The notes: generated from the sequence alone by a model not told the origin. DNA of 43,116 bases from an uncultured Prevotellaceae bacterium (GCA_902799905.1 CADCCB010000043.1:1-43116), one strand, 5' to 3'; shown: positions 15,369 to 24,378, counted from the stretch's first letter. Translations and numbers: made by a program.

Positions 15369-15929
15369 TTAGTTGTTTACAGTCAGGCGACCTTGCTGTT
15401 GATTGTAGTTGACATACCGATACATGGTGAGGGCGTGGCCTTGGTCACCGCTTTTCACGTAACTATACTCACTATATATGTCGTAGATACGGTGGCATTT
15501 GTTGCAGAGCAACTCCTGCGGATTATCACCCCATTTCAACTCGTAGTTATTGTCGCAGTTGGGGCACTGTAGGTCGTAGGCACGGAGCACACCGCTGTAG
15601 GTGCGGCCGATGATAAGCCCTTGCTTGTAGCCCATGCCGGCATAACTGATACGCTCGTTGCCGATGGCTGTCGACATAGTCAGGTCGAGGTCGGACTTGT
15701 CGTATGTACCTTGGTTGGGTGTCAGTTTCAGATGCCATACCCCCTTCTCCATGACTGCCTTGACGATGCAGAAATCGCCGCCAGTGCCTCCGATGGCTCG
15801 GGTTAGTGCACTGGTGGGGTAGATGTTGGCCTGGAACACAAAGTTACAGTAGACCGAACTATAGAGGTTGTCGGTCTCACATGACCAAAACAGCAGAAGT
15901 ATGAGCGGCAGCAGTTTCTTCACTCTCAA
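15369..15929 (-). CDS. Lipoprotein with a C-terminal zinc-ribbon-like motif, function unknown
   Basis: The 186 residues have an N-terminal lipoprotein signal (LLPLILLLFWSC, Cys17). The body is beta-rich. Near the end CPNC...CNKC (about 121-143) is spaced like a zinc ribbon, which is uncommon on an exported lipoprotein. The pattern lacks the histidines of a Rieske cluster, so a structural metal site is more likely. The start lies 6 bp after argH stops, so it is probably the last gene of that operon. I do not recognise a named family. Confidence 0.65.
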   Translation of the reverse strand: MRVKKLLPLILLLFWSCETDNLYSSVYCNFVFQANIYPTSALTRAIGGTGGDFCIVKAVMEKGVWHLKLTPNQGTYDKSDLDLTMSTAIGNERISYAGMGYKQGLIIGRTYSGVLRAYDLQCPNCDNNYELKWGDNPQELLCNKCHRIYDIYSEYSYVKSGDQGHALTMYRYVNYNQQQGRLTVNN

Positions 15930-15935
15930 TAATGT

Positions 15936-17273
15936 TTATCCTAATAGTTTGCACTCTGCTTCTGCCACACGTTCGAAGCCGAAGCCTTGTAGCGTCTGCT
16001 GCATGAGTGCCTCGATGCGGTCGTTGCAGAGGTTGCCTATTGAGCCCTCGTGGGTATGGTGAATGTTCTTGTTGGGCGTGAAGCGGCCTGCCTCAATGTC
16101 AAGACCCACCTTCTTGTAGGCATCGCGGAATGGCATGCCCTCTGCAGCCAGGCGGTTAACCTCCTCAACGGAGAACATCGGATCGTAGCGTGGGTCGTCG
16201 AGGATATGGTCGTTCACCTCTATCTTATTAATGATATAGGCCGTCATGCGCAGGCAGTCGAGCAGTTCGTCGAAGGCAGGCAGGAACACCTCCTTGATGA
16301 TTTGCAGGTCGCGGAAATAACCCACAGGCAGGTTGTTCATCATCAGCGTAATCTGTTGTGGCAAACCCTGCAGTTTGTTAGACTTCGATCGGATGAGTTC
16401 GAAGACGTCTGGGTTCTTCTTGTGTGGCATGATGCTAGATCCTGTGGTACACTCTTTCGGCAGTTTGACGAAACCGAAGTTCTGACAGTTGAACATACAG
16501 GCATCGAAGGCCAACTTTGCCATCGTGCCAGCGATGGTGGCGATAGCGAAACCAACGTTGCGCTCCATCTTCCCTCGGCCCATCTGCGCATAAACCACGT
16601 TGTAGTCCATCGAGTCGAAGCCTAGCAGGTCGGTAGTCATCTGGCGGTTCAGAGGGAATGAAGAGCCGTAGCCAGCAGCCGAACCAAGGGGGTTGCGGTT
16701 GGTCATCTTGTAGGCAGCCTGCAGGAACAGCATGTCATCGGCTAAACTCTCTGCGTATGCTCCGAACCAAAGGCCGAAACTGGAAGGCATGGCCACCTGC
16801 AAATGGGTATAGCCGGGCATGAGTACGTTCTTGTACTGGTTGCTCTTTTGTATGAGTTGGTCGAAGAGATCCTTCACCGCTTCGGCCACTAGTTGCAACT
16901 GATGGCGTGTGAACAGTTTCAGGTCAACAAGCACCTGGTCATTGCGTGAGCGGCCCGAATGGATCTTCTTGCCCATGTCGCCCAACTTGCGGGTGAGCAT
17001 CAGTTCCACTTGCGAGTGAACATCCTCAATGCCGTCCTCAATGATGAACTCACCACGCTGTGTCATCTCATAAATGTTTTTCAGTTCGTTCAGCAGTACA
17101 GGCAGTTCATCCTTGCCTAGCAGTCCGATACTCTCCAGCATGGTGATGTGGGCCATAGAGCCCAGCACATCGTAAGGTGCCAGATATAGATCCATCTCGC
17201 GGTCTCTTCCCACGGTGAAGCGTTCTATCTCGCTGTTTATCTCAAAGTCTTTTTCCCAGAGTTTACTTGCCAT
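15936..17273 (-). CDS. argH: Argininosuccinate lyase
   Basis: The 445-residue enzyme splits argininosuccinate to arginine and fumarate, the last step of arginine synthesis. Family marks are SGRSRND (106-112), PGYTHLQVAMP (153-163) with the general acid/base histidine, and the signature loop GSSIMPHKKNPD (278-289) with the catalytic serine. The protein is full length, with an unremarkable N-terminus MASKLWEKDFEIN. It is tightly followed by a lipoprotein gene and preceded by an 8-bp repeat array filling the gap to the upstream SRPBCC gene. Confidence 0.96.
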   Translation of the reverse strand: MASKLWEKDFEINSEIERFTVGRDREMDLYLAPYDVLGSMAHITMLESIGLLGKDELPVLLNELKNIYEMTQRGEFIIEDGIEDVHSQVELMLTRKLGDMGKKIHSGRSRNDQVLVDLKLFTRHQLQLVAEAVKDLFDQLIQKSNQYKNVLMPGYTHLQVAMPSSFGLWFGAYAESLADDMLFLQAAYKMTNRNPLGSAAGYGSSFPLNRQMTTDLLGFDSMDYNVVYAQMGRGKMERNVGFAIATIAGTMAKLAFDACMFNCQNFGFVKLPKECTTGSSIMPHKKNPDVFELIRSKSNKLQGLPQQITLMMNNLPVGYFRDLQIIKEVFLPAFDELLDCLRMTAYIINKIEVNDHILDDPRYDPMFSVEEVNRLAAEGMPFRDAYKKVGLDIEAGRFTPNKNIHHTHEGSIGNLCNDRIEALMQQTLQGFGFERVAEAECKLLG

Positions 17274-17281
17274 TTTTCTTG

Positions 17282-17353
17282 TTGTTTCGTTTTATCGTTA
17301 TCTCGATATGTCGATATATCGATATTTCGATATCTCGATGTTTCGAAATTACG
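17282..17353. repeat. Array of nine 8-bp units ending in CG
   Basis: Reading the plus strand from 17282, successive octamers are TTGTTTCG, TTTTATCG, TTATCTCG, ATATGTCG, ATATATCG, ATATTTCG, ATATCTCG, ATGTTTCG and AAATTACG. Phase is perfect over 72 bp while four positions vary. It fills the whole gap between argH and the upstream SRPBCC gene. The 24 bases 17314-17337 are identical to 38486-38509. Confidence 0.85.
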
Positions 17354-17358
17354 AGTTG

Positions 17359-17772
17359 TTATTCATAAGGAATCTGTGCCAGAGCGTCGGCAATTTTCTC
17401 TACACCGTCCTGAATGGGGCCACTCACCATGCCGGCAAGCATGAAAGGGATGTCGGCCTTCACTGTGACTTTCATCTTCGATGTGGTATCATTAACGGGG
17501 AGTACCTGAATCCAAAGATTAAAGGGCATGGGTGACTGAGTGGTCTCAAACTTGACACACTTAGGCTCTTCACGCTCCACGATGCGCATAGTAATGGCAC
17601 CAACGGGGGCAACGCTTACTGTCACGGAGTCATGGTCGAACGAGAAGTCTTTCACTTTGTCCTCAGGCACACGGTCGCGTACACGTTCCAGATTGGTCAG
17701 ATCGCTGATGTTTCTGTAGACAGCCTCTTGTGAGTAGGGTATCTGTTTGATGCTACTTTCAAATTTTTTCAT
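17359..17772 (-). CDS. SRPBCC/START-fold protein (polyketide cyclase-like)
   Basis: The 137 residues fit the SRPBCC fold: N-terminal strand and helix (KFESSIKQIPYSQEAVYRNI), a long curved sheet, and a final helix (GMVSGPIQDGVEKIADALAQ). The fold binds hydrophobic ligands; no catalytic motif is visible and the ligand is unknown. The gene starts 11 bp after pyrE ends and is presumably in the same transcript as pyrE and argH. Small proteins of this type are common in Bacteroidales without an assigned role. Confidence 0.75.
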   Translation of the reverse strand: MKKFESSIKQIPYSQEAVYRNISDLTNLERVRDRVPEDKVKDFSFDHDSVTVSVAPVGAITMRIVEREEPKCVKFETTQSPMPFNLWIQVLPVNDTTSKMKVTVKADIPFMLAGMVSGPIQDGVEKIADALAQIPYE

Positions 17773-17783
17773 AACTTTTCATT

Positions 17784-18413
17784 TTATTGTTTCCACTCGC
17801 TTGGATTCTGACGCCACTCTGCCAGTACGGCTTTGTCTTCTTCCTTGATATAGCCAGTCTCGGCGGCCTGCTCCAATACGGCATTGTAGTCGGAGAGCGT
17901 GATGAGTTGCACACCAGCCTCGCGGAATGCCTCTTCTGCCACAGGGAATCCATAGGTGAACGAGGCAACCATGCCAATGACCTCTACGCCATAGTCACGC
18001 AGGGCTTGTACGGCTTTCAGACTGCTGCCGCCAGTGGAGATGAGGTCTTCTACGACCACCACTTTGGCTCCCTTCTTCAGTTCGCCCTCCACTTGGTTGC
18101 CCATACCGTGATCCTTTGGTTTGGGACGCACATAGCAGTAGGGGAGTCCCAGTTCCTCGGCTACCAGTGCACCTTGTGCGATGGCTCCTGTGGCTACGCC
18201 TGCTACTGCCTCAGCCTCAGGGAACTGCTCTTGAATGGTGTGGCACAGTTCGAGTTTCACAAACGAACGTAGTTGTGGGAACCCTAGCGTCTTCCGGTTA
18301 TCAGTGTAAATGGGTGACTTCCAGCCGCTTGCCCATGTGAAGGGATCGTTGGGCTGTAACTTGATGGCCTTGATGTCCATCAGTTTCTGAGCAAATTGTT
18401 TCTTGATGTCCAT
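17784..18413 (-). CDS. pyrE: Orotate phosphoribosyltransferase
   Basis: This enzyme joins orotate and PRPP to give OMP in pyrimidine synthesis. Visible motifs are FTWASGWKSPIYTDNR (orotate loop), GVATGAIAQGALVAEEL, a flexible KPKDHGMGNQVEG loop and the PRPP site VVVVEDLISTGGSSLKA. I start at 18413 (MDIKKQFAQK), since a more upstream TTG start would fall on top of the promoter -7 box at 18436-18443. This gives 209 residues, normal for the family. It is the first gene of a run pyrE, SRPBCC, argH, lipoprotein. Confidence 0.95.
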   Translation of the reverse strand: MDIKKQFAQKLMDIKAIKLQPNDPFTWASGWKSPIYTDNRKTLGFPQLRSFVKLELCHTIQEQFPEAEAVAGVATGAIAQGALVAEELGLPYCYVRPKPKDHGMGNQVEGELKKGAKVVVVEDLISTGGSSLKAVQALRDYGVEVIGMVASFTYGFPVAEEAFREAGVQLITLSDYNAVLEQAAETGYIKEEDKAVLAEWRQNPSEWKQ

Positions 18414-18435
18414 AGTGTGATAATGATTTTGTCTG

Positions 18436-18466
18436 CAAAGGTACAAATAAGTGAGAGAAATACAAA
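18436..18466 (-). promoter_or_regulatory. Promoter of pyrE
   Basis: On the minus strand, TTTG (18463-18466), 19 nt, TACCTTTG (18436-18443). The predicted start of transcription lies about 15-20 nt before the ATG at 18413. Confidence 0.72.
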
Positions 18467-18511
18467 AGGAAAACTCGTTTTTCTTTTATTTCCGAACGAA
18501 AGTACTTCCCC

Positions 18512-19210
18512 TTATTTTTTCGTGAAACCAAGAGAGAGAATGCTGATTTGCACATTGTCAGCCTTGCAGAGTTCCTGTGCGCAAGCCCTGACGGTGGCTC
18601 CTGTTGTTACGATATCGTCAACTAACAACAAATGCTTGTTCTTGACAGTCTCTGGCGCAGTCAGTTGGAACACATTTTCCACGTTCTCCAGTCGCTCCCA
18701 GCCTTTCATCTTGGTCTGCGACGTGTCGAAGTGGATGCGCTTGATGACCTTGTGGAAGATAGGCAGGCTGACAGCATCGCTGATACCGCGGGCAATCTCC
18801 ATACTTTGGTTGTAGCCGCGCTGACGTTGTCGTTGCCGCGTGACAGGCATTGGTACAACGGCATCGATGTCATCGAAGAAATGGTGCCTGTCTACCTCCT
18901 TGGCCACCAGACAACCCATGTTCTCGCAGAGGTCGGGCTGATGGTGGTATTTCATGTCGTATATCAGACGGCTAGTGTCTGATTGGGGCAGGTAATAGAA
19001 GTATGCTGCGGCTTTCTGGATGGGAAACTGTCCCCAGAACAGACGGGCCATTGGGTTGTCGTAAGGGTTGTTTGCAAAGTTCGTCAGTGGCATCCTGAGG
19101 TGACAGATACCACAGATGGCTGACTCGCTGGCTGTCAGCCGCTCACCGCAGATGGGGCACGAACGGGGAGAAATGAGGTCGAACAGGTCAGTCAGAAAAT
19201 TCGTCTTCAT
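18512..19210 (-). CDS. comF: ComF family phosphoribosyltransferase-like protein
   Basis: The 232 residues have an N-terminal four-cysteine zinc motif (CPICGERL...CGICHL), then a type I phosphoribosyltransferase domain ending in the PRPP loop LLVDDIVTTGATVRA. The segment VVPMPVTRQRQRQRGYNQS is diagnostic for ComF. In transformable bacteria ComF helps DNA uptake; elsewhere its role is unclear. The first 23 bases overlap the end of recX, so translation is coupled. Together with comM at 9182, the window has two competence-associated genes, though both are widespread housekeeping relics. Confidence 0.9.
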   Translation of the reverse strand: MKTNFLTDLFDLISPRSCPICGERLTASESAICGICHLRMPLTNFANNPYDNPMARLFWGQFPIQKAAAYFYYLPQSDTSRLIYDMKYHHQPDLCENMGCLVAKEVDRHHFFDDIDAVVPMPVTRQRQRQRGYNQSMEIARGISDAVSLPIFHKVIKRIHFDTSQTKMKGWERLENVENVFQLTAPETVKNKHLLLVDDIVTTGATVRACAQELCKADNVQISILSLGFTKK

Positions 19211-19676
19211 TGTCTACCTCTATGCATTGTTTGATTATGTCCATCGTGAAGCCTCGGCCCAAAGCGAACTTGATGAGTTTCATAGTGCGCTCATATTCAT
19301 TGCGCCCCGTGACAGATTTGCTCTTCTGTTTGAGCAGGGGCCTGAGGATTTGCAAGTACTCCTCATCATCCACCTCGTCGAGAATAGATTTACTGATATG
19401 TTCGTCAATACGTTTCATCCACAGGGCCTGCTCCACCTTGCGGCGCCCCCATTTGCTATAACGTATCTTGTCGTAGACAAAGGCATGGGCGAAGCGTTCG
19501 TCGTCCACATATTTCTCTTTGATCAGGCGGGCCATGACCTTCGCCTGGTCCTCATCACTGACACCCCACTGCCTCATTTTGTCAAGCATCTCCTGTTGAC
19601 AGTGTTCGCTGCGTGCACAAAGGGCGGCCAGTTTCTGGTAGGCCTGCAGGGCGGTCGTTTCCTTCTTTACTTCCAT
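19188..19676 (-). CDS. recX: RecX family regulatory protein
   Basis: The 162-residue helical protein has three RecX-type repeats: LAALCARSEHCQQEMLDKMRQWG, then VMARLIKEKYVDDERFAHAF, then KWGRRKVEQALWMKRID. RecX binds RecA filaments and limits their activity. The gene overlaps prmC at its start and comF at its end, and recA is not in the window. Separation of recX from recA is usual in Bacteroidetes. Confidence 0.88.
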   Translation of the reverse strand: MEVKKETTALQAYQKLAALCARSEHCQQEMLDKMRQWGVSDEDQAKVMARLIKEKYVDDERFAHAFVYDKIRYSKWGRRKVEQALWMKRIDEHISKSILDEVDDEEYLQILRPLLKQKSKSVTGRNEYERTMKLIKFALGRGFTMDIIKQCIEVDNEDEFSD

Positions 19677-20488
19677 GCTATGATATACCTATCTTTCTCG
19701 TAGTCGTCTTGGTAGATTTTTACTGTTTTGAACCCTGTATCCAATAGCAGGTCGCCCAATTCACTGGCATAGAGTGGGTTAATCTCGAAAAAGAGTGCAC
19801 CATCGGCTGTCAGGGCCTTGATGGCATAGCGGGCGATGCTGCGATAATAGAGCAGTGGATCATCGTTGGGCACAAAAAGAGCGAGATGAGGCTCAAAGTC
19901 AAGCACGTTACGCTCCATAGCGGCCTGTTCCTGCAAACAGATATAGGGAGGGTTGCTGACGATGACGTTCCATAAGTTGTAGTTATCGGGCGGACAGAGG
20001 GCATCCTGGTGTACAAAATCCACATCGGCTTCCAGTCGCAGAGCATTGCTACGTGCCAGGTCAAGTGCATCGTTGGAGATGTCCCAAGCCGTCACCATGG
20101 CTGTCGGCCTGTCGAGGGCGATGGTGATGGCGATGCAACCGCTTCCTGTGCCGATGTCAAGTACCGAACGTGGCATGATGCCGATGGTCTCGCTGACGGC
20201 GTGGCAGAGCCAGAGGGTTTCTGGACGGGGTATCAGCACACTGGGGCTAACCATGAATAGGTTGTCACCGAAGGCGGCCATGCCTACTACATATTGTACG
20301 GGTTCTCCCTTGAGTAGCCGCTGTTGGATGGCTTTCAGTACCTGTTCGTCGAGACGCTCCACTTTGCCCATGATGATGTCGCTCTGTGTCAGGCCGTAAC
20401 ACTCTTCCATGATGACACGACCTATCCATTGTGCCTCGCGCTCAGGATATAGTACAGTTAATGGTCGCCAGAATGCCTGGTATGTCAT
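19667..20488 (-). CDS. prmC: Release-factor glutamine N5-methyltransferase
   Basis: PrmC methylates the GGQ glutamine of release factors RF1 and RF2. A helical N-terminal domain is followed by a SAM-binding Rossmann domain with VLDIGTGSGCIAI and the substrate motif SNPPYI. IPRPETLWL precedes the SAM site as in the family. I choose Met at 20488 (MTYQAFWRPL) since it matches the usual start of relatives. The frame continues to an ATG at 20524, but that codon would sit in the loop of a strong hairpin (20505-20544). The end overlaps recX by 10 bases. Confidence 0.9.
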   Translation of the reverse strand: MTYQAFWRPLTVLYPEREAQWIGRVIMEECYGLTQSDIIMGKVERLDEQVLKAIQQRLLKGEPVQYVVGMAAFGDNLFMVSPSVLIPRPETLWLCHAVSETIGIMPRSVLDIGTGSGCIAITIALDRPTAMVTAWDISNDALDLARSNALRLEADVDFVHQDALCPPDNYNLWNVIVSNPPYICLQEQAAMERNVLDFEPHLALFVPNDDPLLYYRSIARYAIKALTADGALFFEINPLYASELGDLLLDTGFKTVKIYQDDYEKDRYIIAWK

Positions 20489-20504
20489 ATCGCTCTTTTG
20501 CATA

Positions 20505-20544
20505 AGCGGCACCTGCACAGACATGATCTTGTGCGGGTGCCGCT
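20505..20544 (-). terminator. 15-bp stem hairpin between the lipoprotein gene and prmC
   Basis: AGCGGCACCTGCACA (20505-20519) pairs with TGTGCGGGTGCCGCT (20530-20544) with one wobble. It lies 21 bp after the stop of the upstream gene (20566) and just before the chosen prmC start. No clear T-run follows, so it may be a processing or attenuating structure and not a full terminator. Confidence 0.5.
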
Positions 20545-20565
20545 ATATATTATAATAAGGTGTGA

Positions 20566-21375
20566 TTACTTCACCAGAGCCTCACGGGCATCGTTAATCT
20601 CGTCCTTAATCTGGGCAAGTTGCTCCTTCAACTGAGCAACATCGATAGCGTTGAGAACTTTGAGAGGCTCGATGGCCTGAACGACAGGAATCAGTTCGGT
20701 GTCGTATTCAGAGAGACGCTCGATGGCATCCTGCAGGAGGATGATGCGGAAGGTGACGTTGGCGGCAGCGTCATCGTCGAAGGCGGTGATGAACTTATCG
20801 GTGTTCTGGTTCAGCACGTAGAGTTGCTCGACAAGCACTGCGGCAGCCATCTGCCAATAGTAGTTGATGCGACCGTTTGCGTTCATGGCATCATAGAGTG
20901 TCTTGTTGGTCTCATAGATGGTGTTCTGGTCTTCCATCTCCTTGAATGAGGGATCGCTGATGTCGGCAACCAGTTTGGTGATAGCCTTGTCATACTCATC
21001 GGTAGGCATCTCGTACAGGGCGGCAACCTTTTTGTCAACGACCAGTGCGCTCAGAATGCGATACTTCTCAGCCAATGTGGTGGCATTTTCTGCCACAGCG
21101 GGATCGAGCAGATAGTCGGGTTTCACTTGTTTCTCCTGATCTGACAACTGGATGCCGTTCTCGCCACTATTCAGGATGGGGAGGGTCTTGAGTTTTCCAA
21201 GTTCAGATGCCAGGCTGTCGAACTGAATCTTGATGCTGGCTTCCAACTGCTCCTGTTCGAAACTCTTCACGGAGTCAGTCTGCTCACCGCCCTTGTTCTG
21301 GCCACCTTGGCCACCTGTGCATGATGCGAAGATCATTGCTGCAAATGCTACAGCGACAAAACTTAATTTCTTCAT
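20566..21375 (-). CDS. Helical lipoprotein of unknown function
   Basis: The 269 residues begin with a clean lipoprotein signal (MKKLSFVAVAFAAMIFASC, Cys19), then a Gly/Gln-rich low-complexity linker (TGGQGGQNKGGEQ) and an almost entirely helical body. It has no recognisable catalytic motif. Proteins of this kind occur beside the large ABCG-like transporter in other Bacteroidales as far as I recall, and here it starts 43 bp after that gene ends. A periplasmic partner of the transporter is a reasonable guess, not more. Confidence 0.65.
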   Translation of the reverse strand: MKKLSFVAVAFAAMIFASCTGGQGGQNKGGEQTDSVKSFEQEQLEASIKIQFDSLASELGKLKTLPILNSGENGIQLSDQEKQVKPDYLLDPAVAENATTLAEKYRILSALVVDKKVAALYEMPTDEYDKAITKLVADISDPSFKEMEDQNTIYETNKTLYDAMNANGRINYYWQMAAAVLVEQLYVLNQNTDKFITAFDDDAAANVTFRIILLQDAIERLSEYDTELIPVVQAIEPLKVLNAIDVAQLKEQLAQIKDEINDAREALVK

Positions 21376-21418
21376 TGCTTTCTAATTTTTTTTAATGTTA
21401 ATATAAATGTTTGTTTAC

Positions 21419-24322
21419 TTAATTCTCGTCTTTGCGTACATAGCGGCCTGGACAGTCGGTAAAGAGTAGTATGGCTACCACAATACACATCAGCCCAAGT
21501 ACTGAGAGGTTGAACCAGAGGGTTTTAATGTGGTGCTGGCCGATAACTTTTTCACTACTATAGAACGGCGCGCGTCCCATATTATTGCGTGGAGTCAGGT
21601 AGATGAGCCCTGTACGGGGCACGATGTAGCCATCAACTACGTCAACTGTCCGAGCCTGATCGGCACCGATGACGATATCCTCGAGTTTGATGTTGTAGTT
21701 GTCTTCCTTGAGCCGGATGACCTCTTCCTTACCAATATTACGCACCAGGTCTGTCATGATGGCATTGGTTTTCAGTGAGACTCTGTTGCAGCGTTTGGAA
21801 AGGGTGTCCTCAGCATGTTTCATGTACTGGTAGAGCGACTCGTAGGATTCATCGCCATCATAGGGCTGCATGTTGCAGAATTCTGTGATGACGGGCAAGT
21901 TCTTATGGATAACATCGAGATGCTCGGGCTTCACCTCACGTCCATGACACAGTTCGTCGTTCATGGTTTCCAGTTGTGACTGCAGTTCGTAGAGGAAGCC
22001 TACATTATAGAACTGATTCTCGTATTTCTCCTTATCCAGTTTGAAGAAAGGCTTCTCGTAAGCATTGTCTGTGAACGAGGTGACTGCCAGCGCCTCATAG
22101 GCCCAGCGTGACGGGATAATGTCACCAATAACGGGTACGTTGCCAGTCGTGCTCTTAGGTGTAAGGTCTGAGAAATTGACTACGAGACCGCAGAGCAATA
22201 TCTGAGGAATGAGCAGCAGTGGTATGCTGATGTAGATGGCCACCACCGAACTGAGGCATTGAGACAGCAGAAGTCCAACGAGGTTGGATAGCAGGGCTGT
22301 GACGAACAGAATGAGCCACCATACGCCAAAAAGTCCCTCGATACCCATAATCGTGTTGCCAATGATGATGAACAGGAAGGTCTGTAGCAGAGATACAACA
22401 GCCATATAGATAATCTTCGACCAGATATAACTGCCTTGGGACAGACTAAGGAATTTCTCACGTTTCAGCAGAGCACGGTCTTTGATAATCTCCTCTGCGC
22501 TACCACTCATGCCAATGAATGTGGCAACAATGATAGCCATAAAGAAGTAACTTACCATGTTCTTGTTGTTCATCACCGTGTAGCCTTCCGGTGGTGCGAA
22601 ACGGGTGAGCATGGCACAAATGATAGCCAGCAGTGGAGCCTCTAGCAACGTGATGCATAGGTACTGCACATTGGTTATCTTGGTCTTGATGTTACGGCGG
22701 AGGAAGATGGTAAACTGTTTCAGTGCACCAGGCTTTTTCTGGTCAGAGGGTGGAACCTCGCTGACGGTAGGCTGTGGCTGTGGCTCGCGGCTCTTCAGAT
22801 AGAGTTCGTGCCACTCCTGGGGCGTCATCTTTCGGTCATCGGAGGGCTCACCGCTGCTATTTAGCGCTTTCTCGTCGATGATGTTGAGCACGATCTCTGG
22901 ATTAACATTGCCACAGGTCGGACATGCGCTGGTCTCAGCATCAGCATAGCATGCTGCCTCCTTGAAGTAGGTGATAGCATCGATGGGGTTTCCGTCAAAT
23001 ACTGGATAGCCACCTCTGTCTAGCAGCCATAGACGATCAAACAGTTTATAGACATCACTCGACGGCTGGTGGATATTCACCACAATGAGCTTGCCCTTGT
23101 AGGTCTGTTCCTTCAGCAGGTTGATGACCTTCTCGGTGTCTGCTGACGATAGGCCAGATGTCGGCTCATCTAAAAAGAGGACTGCTGGCTCACGAATCAG
23201 TTCCAGTGCGATGTTCAGTCGCTTGCGCTGACCACCAGAGATGTATTTCTTGATGGGTGATCCCACTTTCAGATCCTTCGTGGCGTCGAGGCCAAGATCT
23301 TTCAAGGTCTTCATTACCCGTGCATCTATGTCTTTGTCAGACATTCCCTCAAAGCATAACTTAGCCGTGTACCACAGGTTTTGGTAGACAGTCAGTTCTT
23401 CAATGAGTAGGTCATCTTGAGGCACAAAACCAATGAGGCTCTTTGCCTGTGGCTCAGTGATGCTGTGGCCGTTGATGGTAATGGTGCCCTCTTGCGGTGT
23501 GAGAGTGCCGTTGAGGAGGGAGAGTAGGGTTGTCTTGCCTGTTCCTGAGCCGCCCATGATGGCCAGCAACTCGCCGTTGTGGAGGGTGAAACTCAGGTTG
23601 TGCATGCCGTTGTCGCTGTTGGGGAAACGGAAGTTGATATCACGGCCACAGAACTCCACGGCATGTGTTGTGTCCTGTTGTTTGTTGGCCTTCCTGTTAT
23701 GGGTCTCCAGAATAGTGGAGTAGTACAACGGCTTTCCGTTCCTGCTCTTCAGCACACTGCTTTGTAGCCATACCTGAAAGGCTCCAGAGAGGACAGGAAC
23801 GTCATTGAGTAGAATGGTGTCCTGACCAGAATAGGTGAAAATGAGTAGACCGGTAGTAGGGTCGAGCAGGGTCTTCAGTTCTCCGTCAGTGCCTTCTATG
23901 TGATGGATGATGATTTCTTCAGTCTCCCTGTCGTTAACAAAATCAGAGAATACGCGAAGTTGTTTATCGGGAATCTCGAATATTTCTGCCATAATTTCGA
24001 ACATGGCAGGTGTCTGTTCCTCCAGACTACCACAGAACTCCATCAGTCGTAGCAGGAGCAGTGATTCCTCGCGGTGAGAGATTTTGCCTTTCAAACCTGA
24101 ACAGATACTGTTGACGGTCTCTTTGGTGTTGAGGTCTTCGGTCATCTCATAGGCTCCGCGCATATCGCTGTAAAAATCAAGGTATGCGTCTGTGTTCCTG
24201 ATGCCGAAATGATGACGAAGATAGTTGGCAAGCATTGCTCTTGCCCACGATTCGTCCACCTGTTCCTCTTTGCCAAACAAAGCGAACAGGCTAAGAAAAC
24301 TAGAAAGGATGATGTCTGTCAT
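21419..24322 (-). CDS. Large ABCG-type ABC transporter (ATPase and permease fused) with N-terminal TerB-like region
   Basis: The 967 residues split into an N-terminal helical domain with TerB-like character (about 5-130), a small beta domain (about 145-210), an ABC ATPase (about 215-460), a cysteine motif CPTCGN near 480 that may bind metal, and an ABC2-type permease with about six membrane spans (about 555-745 and 935-960) interrupted by a large extra-membrane loop. The ATPase shows Walker A GGSGTGKT (257-264), ISGGQRKRLN (361-370) and Walker B AVLFLDEP (380-387). The ATPase-then-permease order is that of the ABCG (White/PDR) type. It probably works as a homodimer. The substrate is unknown. 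Confidence 0.85.
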   Translation of the reverse strand: MTDIILSSFLSLFALFGKEEQVDESWARAMLANYLRHHFGIRNTDAYLDFYSDMRGAYEMTEDLNTKETVNSICSGLKGKISHREESLLLLRLMEFCGSLEEQTPAMFEIMAEIFEIPDKQLRVFSDFVNDRETEEIIIHHIEGTDGELKTLLDPTTGLLIFTYSGQDTILLNDVPVLSGAFQVWLQSSVLKSRNGKPLYYSTILETHNRKANKQQDTTHAVEFCGRDINFRFPNSDNGMHNLSFTLHNGELLAIMGGSGTGKTTLLSLLNGTLTPQEGTITINGHSITEPQAKSLIGFVPQDDLLIEELTVYQNLWYTAKLCFEGMSDKDIDARVMKTLKDLGLDATKDLKVGSPIKKYISGGQRKRLNIALELIREPAVLFLDEPTSGLSSADTEKVINLLKEQTYKGKLIVVNIHQPSSDVYKLFDRLWLLDRGGYPVFDGNPIDAITYFKEAACYADAETSACPTCGNVNPEIVLNIIDEKALNSSGEPSDDRKMTPQEWHELYLKSREPQPQPTVSEVPPSDQKKPGALKQFTIFLRRNIKTKITNVQYLCITLLEAPLLAIICAMLTRFAPPEGYTVMNNKNMVSYFFMAIIVATFIGMSGSAEEIIKDRALLKREKFLSLSQGSYIWSKIIYMAVVSLLQTFLFIIIGNTIMGIEGLFGVWWLILFVTALLSNLVGLLLSQCLSSVVAIYISIPLLLIPQILLCGLVVNFSDLTPKSTTGNVPVIGDIIPSRWAYEALAVTSFTDNAYEKPFFKLDKEKYENQFYNVGFLYELQSQLETMNDELCHGREVKPEHLDVIHKNLPVITEFCNMQPYDGDESYESLYQYMKHAEDTLSKRCNRVSLKTNAIMTDLVRNIGKEEVIRLKEDNYNIKLEDIVIGADQARTVDVVDGYIVPRTGLIYLTPRNNMGRAPFYSSEKVIGQHHIKTLWFNLSVLGLMCIVVAILLFTDCPGRYVRKDEN

Positions 24323-24370
24323 ATTTCTTAGCGCGCGCCAATTCGTTTTAGGATCTGTTCATTTTGCTTG

Positions 24371-24378
24371 CAAAATTA
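24371..24378 (-). promoter_or_regulatory. Possible -7 box for the ABC transporter gene
   Basis: TAATTTTG on the minus strand lies about 50 bp before the ATG at 24322. No TTTG is found at the proper -33 spacing, so support is limited to the single box. Confidence 0.4.

Noticed and set aside
15369-15929. Rieske iron-sulfur lipoprotein
   Set aside because: The motif has CPNC and CNKC pairs but no CxH pattern, so it fits a zinc ribbon and not a Rieske cluster.
17282-17353. CRISPR array
   Set aside because: Units are 8 bp with no spacers of 30 bp or so, and no cas genes are present in the window.
9182-19210. A dedicated competence locus (comM, comF)
   Set aside because: The two genes are 8 kb apart in unrelated operons and both are widespread in non-competent bacteria. 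No DNA-uptake machinery is seen.
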